Notes under the pieces: model-generated
Seen by the model: only the letters and a program-made list of their open reading frames with translations
What the model was told of the DNA's origin: nothing
Database searches by the model: none
NCBI GenBank assembly: GCA_038237435.1
Contig: JBBRYT010000003.1
Coordinates: 248,001 to 312,000, forward strand
From: JACCTI01 sp038237435
Lineage (GTDB): Bacteria > Verrucomicrobiota > Verrucomicrobiia > Chthoniobacterales > UBA10450
Direction of reading: 5' to 3'
Length of the DNA: 64,000 nt
Position numbers and translations under genes: made by a program
Shown here: piece by piece, positions 15,482 through 22,932 of the stretch
Numbering within the stretch: the first letter of the stretch is position 1
Layout of the letters: every line of letters begins with the position of its first letter

Positions 15482-17929
15482 CTAAATTTCTACGGGTTGC
15501 TTTGCCGCCATCATTAGCCTTTCAAAGCGCGGGTCGGCTCGGAGATCGTCCCAGCGCGGATCAAGTTTTAAGTCGCCCTCGGTCGGTCCGCCCGGAAGTT
15601 TCACCAGTTGCTCGAGCAGTTGAATGGCCGATGAGCGATCGCCGGTCCACGCGTAAACCGTTGCCACGTGCACGCGGAGCGCGGCGGCCTGCAACGGTTC
15701 GCGCGACATCGGCCAGATTTCCATGGCGCGCTCGACGTCGCGCAGTGCCTCTTCTTTCCGGCCGGCGCCAGCGTCGCACACCGCCACCCAGCCAAGCGCT
15801 TCCAACTCTTCCGGGCGTCGCGCGAGCCATGCCATGAAGGATTCCTTGGCCGTGTCGAATGTGGCGCGGGCTTTCTCCGTTTCGCCTTGCGCACGATAAA
15901 TCAGCGCCAGCACACCAAGATCATGTCCATTGGCGAATGGGTTCAGTCCCGACCGAACCTGATCCGGCATGTTCCGGCTCCGCTCAGGAATATCCTCGAT
16001 GATAGAAATGGCTTCGGCGTAGCGTCGTTCCATCATGAGAATGATGGCGGCACGAAGCGGCATGCTTTGCGCGCTCTTCGCTCGATTGGGGTTCGAATCC
16101 AGCGCTGCCATGGCTGCTTTGGTATCACCGCGCGCCATCGCGATTTCTCTCTTCAGTCCTAAAAATTGTGAACTCGATCCGTGCGGCAGACTCGCGATCT
16201 GCCGGTCCGCGATCGCTTCCGCGTCTGCATATTTGCGAAAATCGAAATAGAGATTACTTAGCAAGACCGCCCATTGCGGTTCGAGCGGCTCGATCTGCAT
16301 CGCCTTCTGATATCCTGCGAAGGCCACTTTCCAATCCCCGCGATTCTTCGCGACATCAGCGAGACTGGTGACAACGTCGATGTCGTTAGGCGTGATGCGT
16401 TCCGCGATCTCCAGTTCCGCCACGGCGCGCTTCTGGTCGTTTAAGTGACTGTAATATAAGGATCCCACCGCGATATGGGCAGCGGCAGAATTCGGGTCGA
16501 GCCTGAGCGCTGTTTCCGCAGTCTCTTTTGCTTTCGCGAGCTGCTCCGGCGTCAGTTCCTCCGCCCAATTCGGAGTGGATTGTGCATCGCTCAGGATTAC
16601 GTAAGCACGGACAAATTTCGGATCGCGCGCGATCGCCGCTTCCAAGAGCTTTTCTGCTTTCGGCCGGTTGTCATCGGCGGTCTTTGCGTTCATGCCGAAG
16701 CCGTAGAGGAGCGCCGACGCGCGCAGGTAAAGATCGTACGCCTCCAAGTCTTGCGTGGGCGACTTCTCGATCTCCGCTTTTTCCGCGAGGGAAAGATTCG
16801 CCTTCAGTTGTCCGACGATCTTTTGCGCGATTTCGCTTTGGATCGTGAAAAGATCCGCCAGCTCACGATCATATTTTTCCGCCCACACCTCCGCGCCCGT
16901 ACGGACATCGATCAATTGCGTCGCGACCACGATCCGGCCCGTTGCACGCCGCACGCTTCCTTCCAGGATGTGCGCGACACCGAGCGCCTTTCCAATTTCA
17001 CGAATGTCTTTCGTGCTCCCGCGAAATTGCGCCACTGTTCGCCGACTAATCACGATCAGGTCCGCGACCTTCGCGAGATCGGTTAGGATATCGTCCTGCA
17101 CGCCGTCCGCAAAGTAAGCGTTCTCTTTTTCATCGCCGAAGCTCTCGAATGGCAGGACGGCGATACTTTTCTCCGGGATGGTGGAAACCGGTGCAGCCTG
17201 CAGAGCCGCAGTGGATGGCTGCGAACGAAAACGAAACCAAAAGCCGACAACTGCAATTCCGGCCAAGAGAATCGCGAGTGAGATGAAAAGAATCTTGCGA
17301 CGCCGTAGAATCGCGGCACGACTCTCGAGCGCCGCGTGCTCCTGCTTTTTCTGCTTAAGCTTCTGCGGCAGCTCCGAATTACCGATCTCGCCGGTGCAGA
17401 GACTAACGACCTCAATCTTTACGCCATGTTTCACCTCGCATGCACCGAGATCGTAAAGGTAGGGCTGCCAGCGTTCGTACTGCGCGAGGTCGTCCGCCAC
17501 GCGTTTGGAAAGAAGAATATGGCCGGCGTCGCCACAATCCATCACGCGCTGCGCCATGTTAATGCCGGCGCCGGCCACGTTCGACCGGTCGTTAACGTCG
17601 CGCACCGAATCCACCGGTCCGCTGTGAATTCCCATCCGCACCGCGAGCAGCGGATGCTCCTTCAGCTTCTGCGCGATCTCCATCGCACATCGCACCGGCG
17701 CGTCCGGACTGCTGAAGAAAGCCAGCGCCATCCCGTCGCCGGTTGGTAATCGCACCAGGGTGTCGCTTTGTTCTGCGCTCCGGAATGTTTCCCTGCTGCG
17801 CACTACTTCATTCAGCTGTCGAAGTAACTCACTTTGCTGGTTAATCAGCAGCTTCGAGTAACCAACGATGTCGATGAATAAGACATGTGCGATCTCCAGT
17901 CGCGCATCCTGTTCGGTCGCATCGGACAT
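15482..17929 (-). CDS. Class III nucleotide cyclase-TolB-like-TPR signalling protein
   Basis: 815 residues from ATG 17929 (a GTG lies five codons upstream). Residues about 10-185 form a class III adenylate/guanylate cyclase domain with the first metal-binding Asp in FIDIVGYSK and the second in PTGDGMAL. A single transmembrane helix follows (ILFISLAILLAGIAVVGFW), then a TolB/FlgO-like domain (KSIAVLPFESFGDEKENAYF, GVAHILEGSVRR), then TPR repeats to the end. It likely makes cAMP or cGMP inside the cell while the TolB/TPR part acts in the periplasm. Coupled to the TonB receptor, it may tie receptor expression to a cyclic-nucleotide signal; this is inference. Confidence 0.88.
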   Translation of the reverse strand: MSDATEQDARLEIAHVLFIDIVGYSKLLINQQSELLRQLNEVVRSRETFRSAEQSDTLVRLPTGDGMALAFFSSPDAPVRCAMEIAQKLKEHPLLAVRMGIHSGPVDSVRDVNDRSNVAGAGINMAQRVMDCGDAGHILLSKRVADDLAQYERWQPYLYDLGACEVKHGVKIEVVSLCTGEIGNSELPQKLKQKKQEHAALESRAAILRRRKILFISLAILLAGIAVVGFWFRFRSQPSTAALQAAPVSTIPEKSIAVLPFESFGDEKENAYFADGVQDDILTDLAKVADLIVISRRTVAQFRGSTKDIREIGKALGVAHILEGSVRRATGRIVVATQLIDVRTGAEVWAEKYDRELADLFTIQSEIAQKIVGQLKANLSLAEKAEIEKSPTQDLEAYDLYLRASALLYGFGMNAKTADDNRPKAEKLLEAAIARDPKFVRAYVILSDAQSTPNWAEELTPEQLAKAKETAETALRLDPNSAAAHIAVGSLYYSHLNDQKRAVAELEIAERITPNDIDVVTSLADVAKNRGDWKVAFAGYQKAMQIEPLEPQWAVLLSNLYFDFRKYADAEAIADRQIASLPHGSSSQFLGLKREIAMARGDTKAAMAALDSNPNRAKSAQSMPLRAAIILMMERRYAEAISIIEDIPERSRNMPDQVRSGLNPFANGHDLGVLALIYRAQGETEKARATFDTAKESFMAWLARRPEELEALGWVAVCDAGAGRKEEALRDVERAMEIWPMSREPLQAAALRVHVATVYAWTGDRSSAIQLLEQLVKLPGGPTEGDLKLDPRWDDLRADPRFERLMMAAKQPVEI

Positions 17930-18034
17930 AATGCGCGGAGGCACGCGCGCAAGGGTCTCAACTTCGTTCCCGATGGTCGAGCATGTTCTCTTGATCCTCC
18001 GCTCGACTCAGGTCGCCCTGCCTAACGAGTGGTA

Positions 18035-18592
18035 TTAGACCATGCCGAGCTTCATCCGCCCGGCTTCGCTGATCATGTTCTGGTTCCACGGCGGATCCCA
18101 AACGAGATCCACCTGCGCTTCGTCCACGCCTTCAATGCTCATGATTTTACTTTGCGCATCATGCGCAATCGCCGGTCCCATGCCGCACCCGGGCGCGGTC
18201 AGTGTCATCTTCACTTCGACTTTCGTCCCGCCGTTCTCACCTTTCTTGAGCTGGCAATCGTAGACCAAACCGAGATCGACAATGTTGACCGGAATTTCCG
18301 GATCGTAGCATTGGCGCAATTGCTCCCAGACAGCTTTCTCATCGACTTCACCGCGGGTGATTGGCCCTGCAGGAGCGCTGCCATTCGTTTGCTGCGGTTT
18401 TTCAATCCCAAGCGCATCGAGATCTTTTTCGGCGATGCGCGATAAACCTTGATAGGTCGCAATGGTGTAACTGCCACCCAGCGTTTGTGTGATTACGCCC
18501 GTCGTTCCGGCGGGAATCGTTGTCTTCTGGCCGCTCGGAATCTGGGTCGCTTCCGTGTCGCGGCTCAAGGTGAATTCAGTGTTCTCGTGCAT
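18035..18592 (-). CDS. sufT: Fe-S cluster assembly protein SufT
   Basis: 185 residues. The N-terminal 85 residues form the SufT-specific extension (TTIPAGTTGVITQTLGGSYT). The rest is a MIP18/PaaD-type DUF59 domain with the hallmark DPEIPVNIVDLGLVYD and the Cys motif LTAPGCGMGP. SufT-type proteins help mature Fe-S enzymes. It is the last gene of a leftward run that also holds NifU-like scaffold, rhodanese and 2-oxoacid dehydrogenase genes, and starts three bases after the scaffold gene. A 10-bp word lies just downstream at 18020. Its 3' end is duplicated at 12461. Confidence 0.92.
   Translation of the reverse strand: MHENTEFTLSRDTEATQIPSGQKTTIPAGTTGVITQTLGGSYTIATYQGLSRIAEKDLDALGIEKPQQTNGSAPAGPITRGEVDEKAVWEQLRQCYDPEIPVNIVDLGLVYDCQLKKGENGGTKVEVKMTLTAPGCGMGPAIAHDAQSKIMSIEGVDEAQVDLVWDPPWNQNMISEAGRMKLGMV
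18036..18090 (-). repeat. Right copy of sufT 3'-end repeat
   Basis: The terminal codons of intact sufT, repeated imperfectly at 12461-12514 in the same orientation. The repeats flank the cyclase/TonB module about 5.5 kb apart. Confidence 0.8.
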
Positions 18593-18595
18593 AAG

Positions 18596-19069
18596 TCATT
18601 CTTTCATCACGATCTTCACTTTGCCGCTGGTGCTGGCAGAAAGTTGATCGAACAGAGTAGGGGATTTGGTCTCGTTAGGCGTGGCTGCCTCTTCGCCCGT
18701 AAGCGCGTTGCGTAGGGCGCCTTCCACTAATTGCGCGCAATGAATTCGCACCGGGGGCAAGGCGCCGAGTGGCGCGGCCAATTCTTCGCCCGACATCGCC
18801 TTCGCTTCCTCGACTGTTTTGCCGGCGAGCATTTCCGTCGCAACACTCGCGACCGCAATTGCCGTCTGGCAACCGAACGATTGAAAACTAGCGCGATCGA
18901 TGATTTTACGGCCGTTTTCTTCCTTGAACTTGATCCACATGCGCAACATGTCGCCGCAATCCGAACTGCCGACGGTGCCGACGGCATCGGCGTTTTCCAT
19001 CTCGCCGAGGTTACGTGGATTCTTCACCGCCGCTTCGATTTTCGCTTCGAGATTTTCGTCCGCACTCAT
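18596..19069 (-). CDS. NifU/IscU-type Fe-S cluster scaffold protein
   Basis: 157 residues. The NifU N-terminal-like domain has the three scaffold cysteines: Cys38 (SSDCGD), Cys67 (FGCQTA) and Cys111 (IHCAQL), with the Asp after the first. It assembles 2Fe-2S or 4Fe-4S clusters for transfer to apo-enzymes. The C-terminal 35 residues are an unrelated charged tail containing the 10-bp word (18671, TPNETK). The start overlaps the rhodanese stop (ATGA), so translation is coupled. It could be called SufU- or IscU-like; the exact subfamily is not settled here. Confidence 0.9.
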   Translation of the reverse strand: MSADENLEAKIEAAVKNPRNLGEMENADAVGTVGSSDCGDMLRMWIKFKEENGRKIIDRASFQSFGCQTAIAVASVATEMLAGKTVEEAKAMSGEELAAPLGALPPVRIHCAQLVEGALRNALTGEEAATPNETKSPTLFDQLSASTSGKVKIVMKE

Positions 19070-19608
19070 GTTTGCTCCAACTGATAACGCGGTAACGAGG
19101 AGTCTACTTCCGCGCTGTAGGCGTCAATTCCACCACGCAGACTCTTCACGTTCGTAAAGCCGTGACCTTGAAAATACGCCGCCGCATCGAGGCTGCGCGC
19201 GCCCAAGTGATCATAGATAACGAGAAATTTTTCGCGCGGTAATCTGTTTTGGGTTTCTTGGGTGAAGAGCTGCGCGCCTGGCAACTTCACCGCGTCGAAT
19301 TCTTCGCGCGTGCGCACGTCGAGCAGGTTCATTGTTTCGCCTGACGAAAGCTTTTCCGCCAACTCTCGTGGCTCGATCTGCAGGGCACGATCGGCCGCAT
19401 CGCTCGCGATGATGTCCTCGACTGCTTCGACGACATCGACGTTCTCATTACGAGCGCAAACGCCCGCCAACGTCTCGTTAGGCGTAAACCCGCAACTGCT
19501 GCAGCCGCCGATATGATACTTCCGAAACAGGGCCCGTTGCGCGCCGGGGAACTGCTCGAGCAGTTCCCGCATCGTGATGTTCGGATCAATCGCCGCGACA
19601 GAATTCAT
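19066..19608 (-). CDS. DUF1858-like plus rhodanese-like protein, catalytic Cys absent
   Basis: 180 residues in two modules. Residues 8-70 resemble the short DUF1858/ScdA-type helical domain with a CSSC pair (Cys36, Cys39) after a conserved Gly-Gly. Residues 78-170 form a rhodanese fold (MNLLDVRTREEFDAV, LRGGIDAY). The usual active loop CxxGxR reads YDHLGAR at 132-138, so the sulfur-carrying Cys is missing and sulfurtransferase activity is unlikely. Its place between E2 and the NifU scaffold suggests a redox or sulfur-handling accessory role. The 10-bp word at 19474 encodes TPNET right after the CSSC pair. Confidence 0.85.
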   Translation of the reverse strand: MNSVAAIDPNITMRELLEQFPGAQRALFRKYHIGGCSSCGFTPNETLAGVCARNENVDVVEAVEDIIASDAADRALQIEPRELAEKLSSGETMNLLDVRTREEFDAVKLPGAQLFTQETQNRLPREKFLVIYDHLGARSLDAAAYFQGHGFTNVKSLRGGIDAYSAEVDSSLPRYQLEQT

Positions 19609-19638
19609 TCACCGCAAAGTTACGGCGAATGGGCCGAA

Positions 19639-20883
19639 CTACAACTGCGAGGGACTTTCGAGCAGCTCGACAATTCGTTTCAACAAGCGACCCGCGCCGC
19701 CGCCATCGAGGCTGCGATGATCGAAGCTCAGCGTCAGTTCGGCTTGCATCGTCGGGAGGAATTGCTGCTTCTCGTCGCTCCACGTTGGCGCTTTTTTTCC
19801 CGCGCCCAGCCCGAGTAAGAGCGTTTGGTCCGGCAACGGAATCGGCGTGCCCCAATCGAGCCCAAATGTTCCGAAATTCGAGACCGATGCAATTCCGCCG
19901 GATGTCAATTCTGCAGTGACGCGACGACGGCGCGCGAGATCCACCAGTTCGTTGTAACGACTCGTTAGGTCAACCAGTGAAGTCTGGTCGGCGTTACGAA
20001 TGACAGGAACCATGATGCCGTCCTGTGCTTCGACCGCGACGCCGATGTCGATCGATTCAGAACGAATCGCGCGTCCGCCAATCAGACGCGCGGCGGAATT
20101 TGGCTGCTCCGCCAGCGCAAGCGCGAGAGCGCGCAAGACGTAAAGCGCGGGACCCGGTTTCGGATCGCGTTTGGCGCGGTCCTGCAAAAGCGGATCTAGA
20201 CAGACGGAAACACCCACTGTCGCGAGCGGCCGCGTCCAACTGCGCCGCATCGCGTCGGCAACGCCGGTGCGGATAGCGCTCGGTTTTTCCGCGGGTTGTC
20301 CTTCGATTCCGCCAAGAAAATTTTCGAGATCCTTGATCGTGACGCGGCCCGCAGTGCCGGTGCCGGCCACGCCGGCGAGATCGGCTTGCGTCAGTTGCAG
20401 TTCAGCCATGCGCGCACGAACACGCGGTGAAAAATAACCGGCGCCTTTTGCGCCCGCGGGAACTGGAAGACCACCCCCTTTATCAACGTGCGAACCAACT
20501 GCGACCTGCGGCAGAGCTATTTCATCGACTTGAAAATGCGAACCGCTTCCATTCGATTGCTCTTCTTCGCGGCCGGGAATTTCTTTGTCGACCTCACCGC
20601 TGGGCGGCTGCGTCCTTTTTTGCAAACGCGCAGCGTCGGCTTCGCTCGCTTCGATATAACCGAGGACCGCTCCGACGACGTAGGTTCCTTTCACTTCCGC
20701 ATCGATCTTGGCAACCTCACCTGCACACGGAGTCGTCACGCCCATGACAGCTTTGTCCGTTTCGACTTCGATGATTTCCTGATCGGCAGAAACCTTGTCG
20801 CCAGGTTTTACCTTGATCGAAACGATCGTGGCTTCGGCCATCGATTCGCCGAGCTGCGGCATGGTAATTGGAACTTTCGGCAT
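19639..20883 (-). CDS. 2-oxoacid dehydrogenase E2 (dihydrolipoyl acyltransferase)
   Basis: 414 residues from ATG 20883; an in-frame opening upstream is shadow of E1beta. One lipoyl domain (MPKVPITMPQLGESMAEA, modified Lys44 in ETDKA), a peripheral-subunit-binding domain near 155-190 (FSPRVRARMAELQL), and a catalytic acyltransferase domain ending with the DHRSLDGG active-site motif. With the two upstream genes it makes the E1-E2 core of a pyruvate or branched-chain 2-oxoacid dehydrogenase. Lipoylation needs LipA, encoded at 54.3 kb. E3 is not in this window. Confidence 0.94.
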   Translation of the reverse strand: MPKVPITMPQLGESMAEATIVSIKVKPGDKVSADQEIIEVETDKAVMGVTTPCAGEVAKIDAEVKGTYVVGAVLGYIEASEADAARLQKRTQPPSGEVDKEIPGREEEQSNGSGSHFQVDEIALPQVAVGSHVDKGGGLPVPAGAKGAGYFSPRVRARMAELQLTQADLAGVAGTGTAGRVTIKDLENFLGGIEGQPAEKPSAIRTGVADAMRRSWTRPLATVGVSVCLDPLLQDRAKRDPKPGPALYVLRALALALAEQPNSAARLIGGRAIRSESIDIGVAVEAQDGIMVPVIRNADQTSLVDLTSRYNELVDLARRRRVTAELTSGGIASVSNFGTFGLDWGTPIPLPDQTLLLGLGAGKKAPTWSDEKQQFLPTMQAELTLSFDHRSLDGGGAGRLLKRIVELLESPSQL

Positions 20884-20888
20884 AAAAT

Positions 20889-21857
20889 TTACTCGGCGAG
20901 AACCTGGCGCGCTTTGGCCGCGATCTTTTTCGCGTTCGGGCGATGTTCGCTCCAAAGATTCGGGTGATATGGAATCGGCGTGTCTTTCGCGTTGAGACGC
21001 GCCGGCGCGGCATCGAGCAGATGAAAACCCTCGGTCGTCACGCGCGCGATCACTTCCGCGGTGACGCCGCCCCACGGAAATGCTTCGCCCACGCAAAGGA
21101 GTCGACCGGTGCGCGCGACCGATGCAAGCACGGTCTCGGTATCGAGCGGTTTCACGCTGCGTAGATCGACTACTTCAATTTCGTATCCCTCCGCGCTGAG
21201 CTGCTTCGCAACCGCAAGCGCTTCGTGCACCATGGCACTGTTGGTCACGATGCTGAGATCGCGACCTAGCCTAACGATTCGTGCTTTTCCGATCGGCAAC
21301 CTCTCGTTAGGCAACGCGTCCGCTTTAAGATGGTAATAAAGATATTTGTGTTCGCAGTAAATGACGGGGTCGTCGATTCCGACCGCATCGATTAACATCG
21401 TATACGCATCTTCCACGGTTGCGGGCGTTACGACGACTAGTCCGGGATAATGCGAGTAGATCCCTTCCATGCTTTGGCTGTGGAAAGGGCCACTGCCTTT
21501 CGTTCCTCCCGACGGTAAGCGAATCGTGATTGGGCAGGGGATTTGCGTCCGCCAATACTGGGTGCCGGCGTTGTTGAGAATTTGATTGAGCGCAATGCTC
21601 GAGAAATCAGCGAACTGCATTTCGACGATCGGCCGCATTCCTTCCATGGCCGCGCCGATCGCGGTGCCGACCATCGCGTCTTCGCTGATCGGCGTGTTTA
21701 AAACGCGTCCCGGAAATTGTTCCGCCAAACCCTTCGTCGCTTTGAACGCGCCGCCGAATTTTCCGGCGATGTCCTGTCCGTAAATGAAGACGCGTTCGTC
21801 CTCGCGCAACAGATGCGCCTGTGCTTCGCGGATCGCTTCGAGGTAAGTGACGCTCAC
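20889..21857 (-). CDS. 2-oxoacid dehydrogenase E1 component, beta subunit
   Basis: 322 residues from a GTG at 21857 that overlaps the E1alpha TGA (GTGA), which decides the start; upstream in-frame codons lie inside E1alpha. Conserved blocks are YLEAIREAQ, NTPISEDAMVGTAIGAAMEG, MQFADF, and the C-terminal EAFPWGGVTAEV. It forms the heterotetrameric ThDP-dependent decarboxylase with the alpha subunit. A 10-bp word at 21303 encodes LPNER and a one-mismatch copy sits at 21269. Confidence 0.94.
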   Translation of the reverse strand: MSVTYLEAIREAQAHLLREDERVFIYGQDIAGKFGGAFKATKGLAEQFPGRVLNTPISEDAMVGTAIGAAMEGMRPIVEMQFADFSSIALNQILNNAGTQYWRTQIPCPITIRLPSGGTKGSGPFHSQSMEGIYSHYPGLVVVTPATVEDAYTMLIDAVGIDDPVIYCEHKYLYYHLKADALPNERLPIGKARIVRLGRDLSIVTNSAMVHEALAVAKQLSAEGYEIEVVDLRSVKPLDTETVLASVARTGRLLCVGEAFPWGGVTAEVIARVTTEGFHLLDAAPARLNAKDTPIPYHPNLWSEHRPNAKKIAAKARQVLAE

Positions 21858-22885
21858 GCGAATTGATCCGCTAATTCGCGCGTCGATATTGCGCACCAAT
21901 CTTCTTTGTCACCTTGCGGCACATCTTCCTGCTGGGCGGTCGCGATGGCCTCATCGACCTGCGCCGCAACTTCGCTGCGCATTTTCTGCAAACCTTCGCG
22001 ATCGAGCAATCCCTCGTCGAGGATCAACTTCTCCGCCCGTTGCAACGCATCCTGCGCAAACGGTTCGCGCTTGATGTCATCGGTCACGTAGCTCGCATCG
22101 TCGTGTTCGCCGTGACCGGCCAGACGCAGGATTGACGCAACAACAAGCTGCGGCGGACGACCAGCACGCGCGCGTTTCACTGCAGCTCCGATCTCTTCGA
22201 GACATTGCGTGAGGTCAGTGCCGTCAACCGAGCTTCCTTCGTAACCGTAGGCTTTCGCGCGATCGACCAAATCCGTGCAGGCAAACTGGCGGTCGTTAGG
22301 CGTGGAATAAGCATAATGATTATTCGTCGCCACAATCACAATTGGCACATGCTCGACTGCGGCGATGTTCATGCCTTCGTGTGTTGCTCCGGTTTGCATG
22401 CCGCCTTCGCCAATAGTCGTTAGGCCAACAAATCCTTTTTCGCCCTTCATCCGCTTCGCGAGCAGTTTGCCGACGAGAACTGGAATCATCGCACCAAGAT
22501 GACTGATCATTGCGAGCTGACCCTCACGCGGACGACCGCGATGGATATTTCCATCGCGTCCGCGCATCGGTCCCTGGCGTGAACCAAGATAAGTTCGCGC
22601 AACATCAATCAGCGGCTCACCGAAGGCCGAGCGGGCTGCTTGGTCGCGAATCAGCGGCGCTAAGACATCACCCTTCTGCAAAAACATTCCGCAGGCCGCG
22701 CTGATCGCCTCCTGACCACGCCCAAGATAAACGCCGCCGGTAATCATGCCGCCGCGATAAAGGCTGGCCAGCTTCTCTTCGAAGATCCGCGCGACCAGCA
22801 TCCAACGAAACGCCTCGAGATATCGGTCGTGCGGAGGCGCTTTCTTGGATTCGTTTTTTGCGCTGCGTTCCGCCGTCTGAAGCAT
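21854..22885 (-). CDS. 2-oxoacid dehydrogenase E1 component, alpha subunit
   Basis: 343 residues. ThDP-binding region TTIGEGGMQTGATHEGMN to VATNNHYAYS (a GDG-like start with the NN end), and the phosphorylation-loop equivalent RLAGHGEHDD. E1alpha decarboxylates the 2-oxoacid and hands the acyl group to lipoyl-E2. The order alpha-beta-E2 with overlapping starts is a typical operon. Pyruvate versus branched-chain specificity cannot be decided from the sequence alone. Variant 10-bp words at 22292 and 22416 fall in-frame. Confidence 0.93.
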   Translation of the reverse strand: MLQTAERSAKNESKKAPPHDRYLEAFRWMLVARIFEEKLASLYRGGMITGGVYLGRGQEAISAACGMFLQKGDVLAPLIRDQAARSAFGEPLIDVARTYLGSRQGPMRGRDGNIHRGRPREGQLAMISHLGAMIPVLVGKLLAKRMKGEKGFVGLTTIGEGGMQTGATHEGMNIAAVEHVPIVIVATNNHYAYSTPNDRQFACTDLVDRAKAYGYEGSSVDGTDLTQCLEEIGAAVKRARAGRPPQLVVASILRLAGHGEHDDASYVTDDIKREPFAQDALQRAEKLILDEGLLDREGLQKMRSEVAAQVDEAIATAQQEDVPQGDKEDWCAISTRELADQFA

Positions 22886-22932
22886 CCGCAGATTTTGGCA
22901 GCAACGCTACCGAGCGGCAAATGGTTTTGCCG

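Noticed and set aside
16085..16110. GGGGTTCGAATCC, resembling a tRNA T-arm
   Set aside because: It lies inside the cyclase/TPR coding sequence and no acceptor, D or anticodon arms can be folded around it.
19639..21096. Extended 485-codon version of E2
   Set aside because: The extra 71 N-terminal codons are the out-of-frame 3' end of E1beta; the lipoyl domain starts at ATG 20883.
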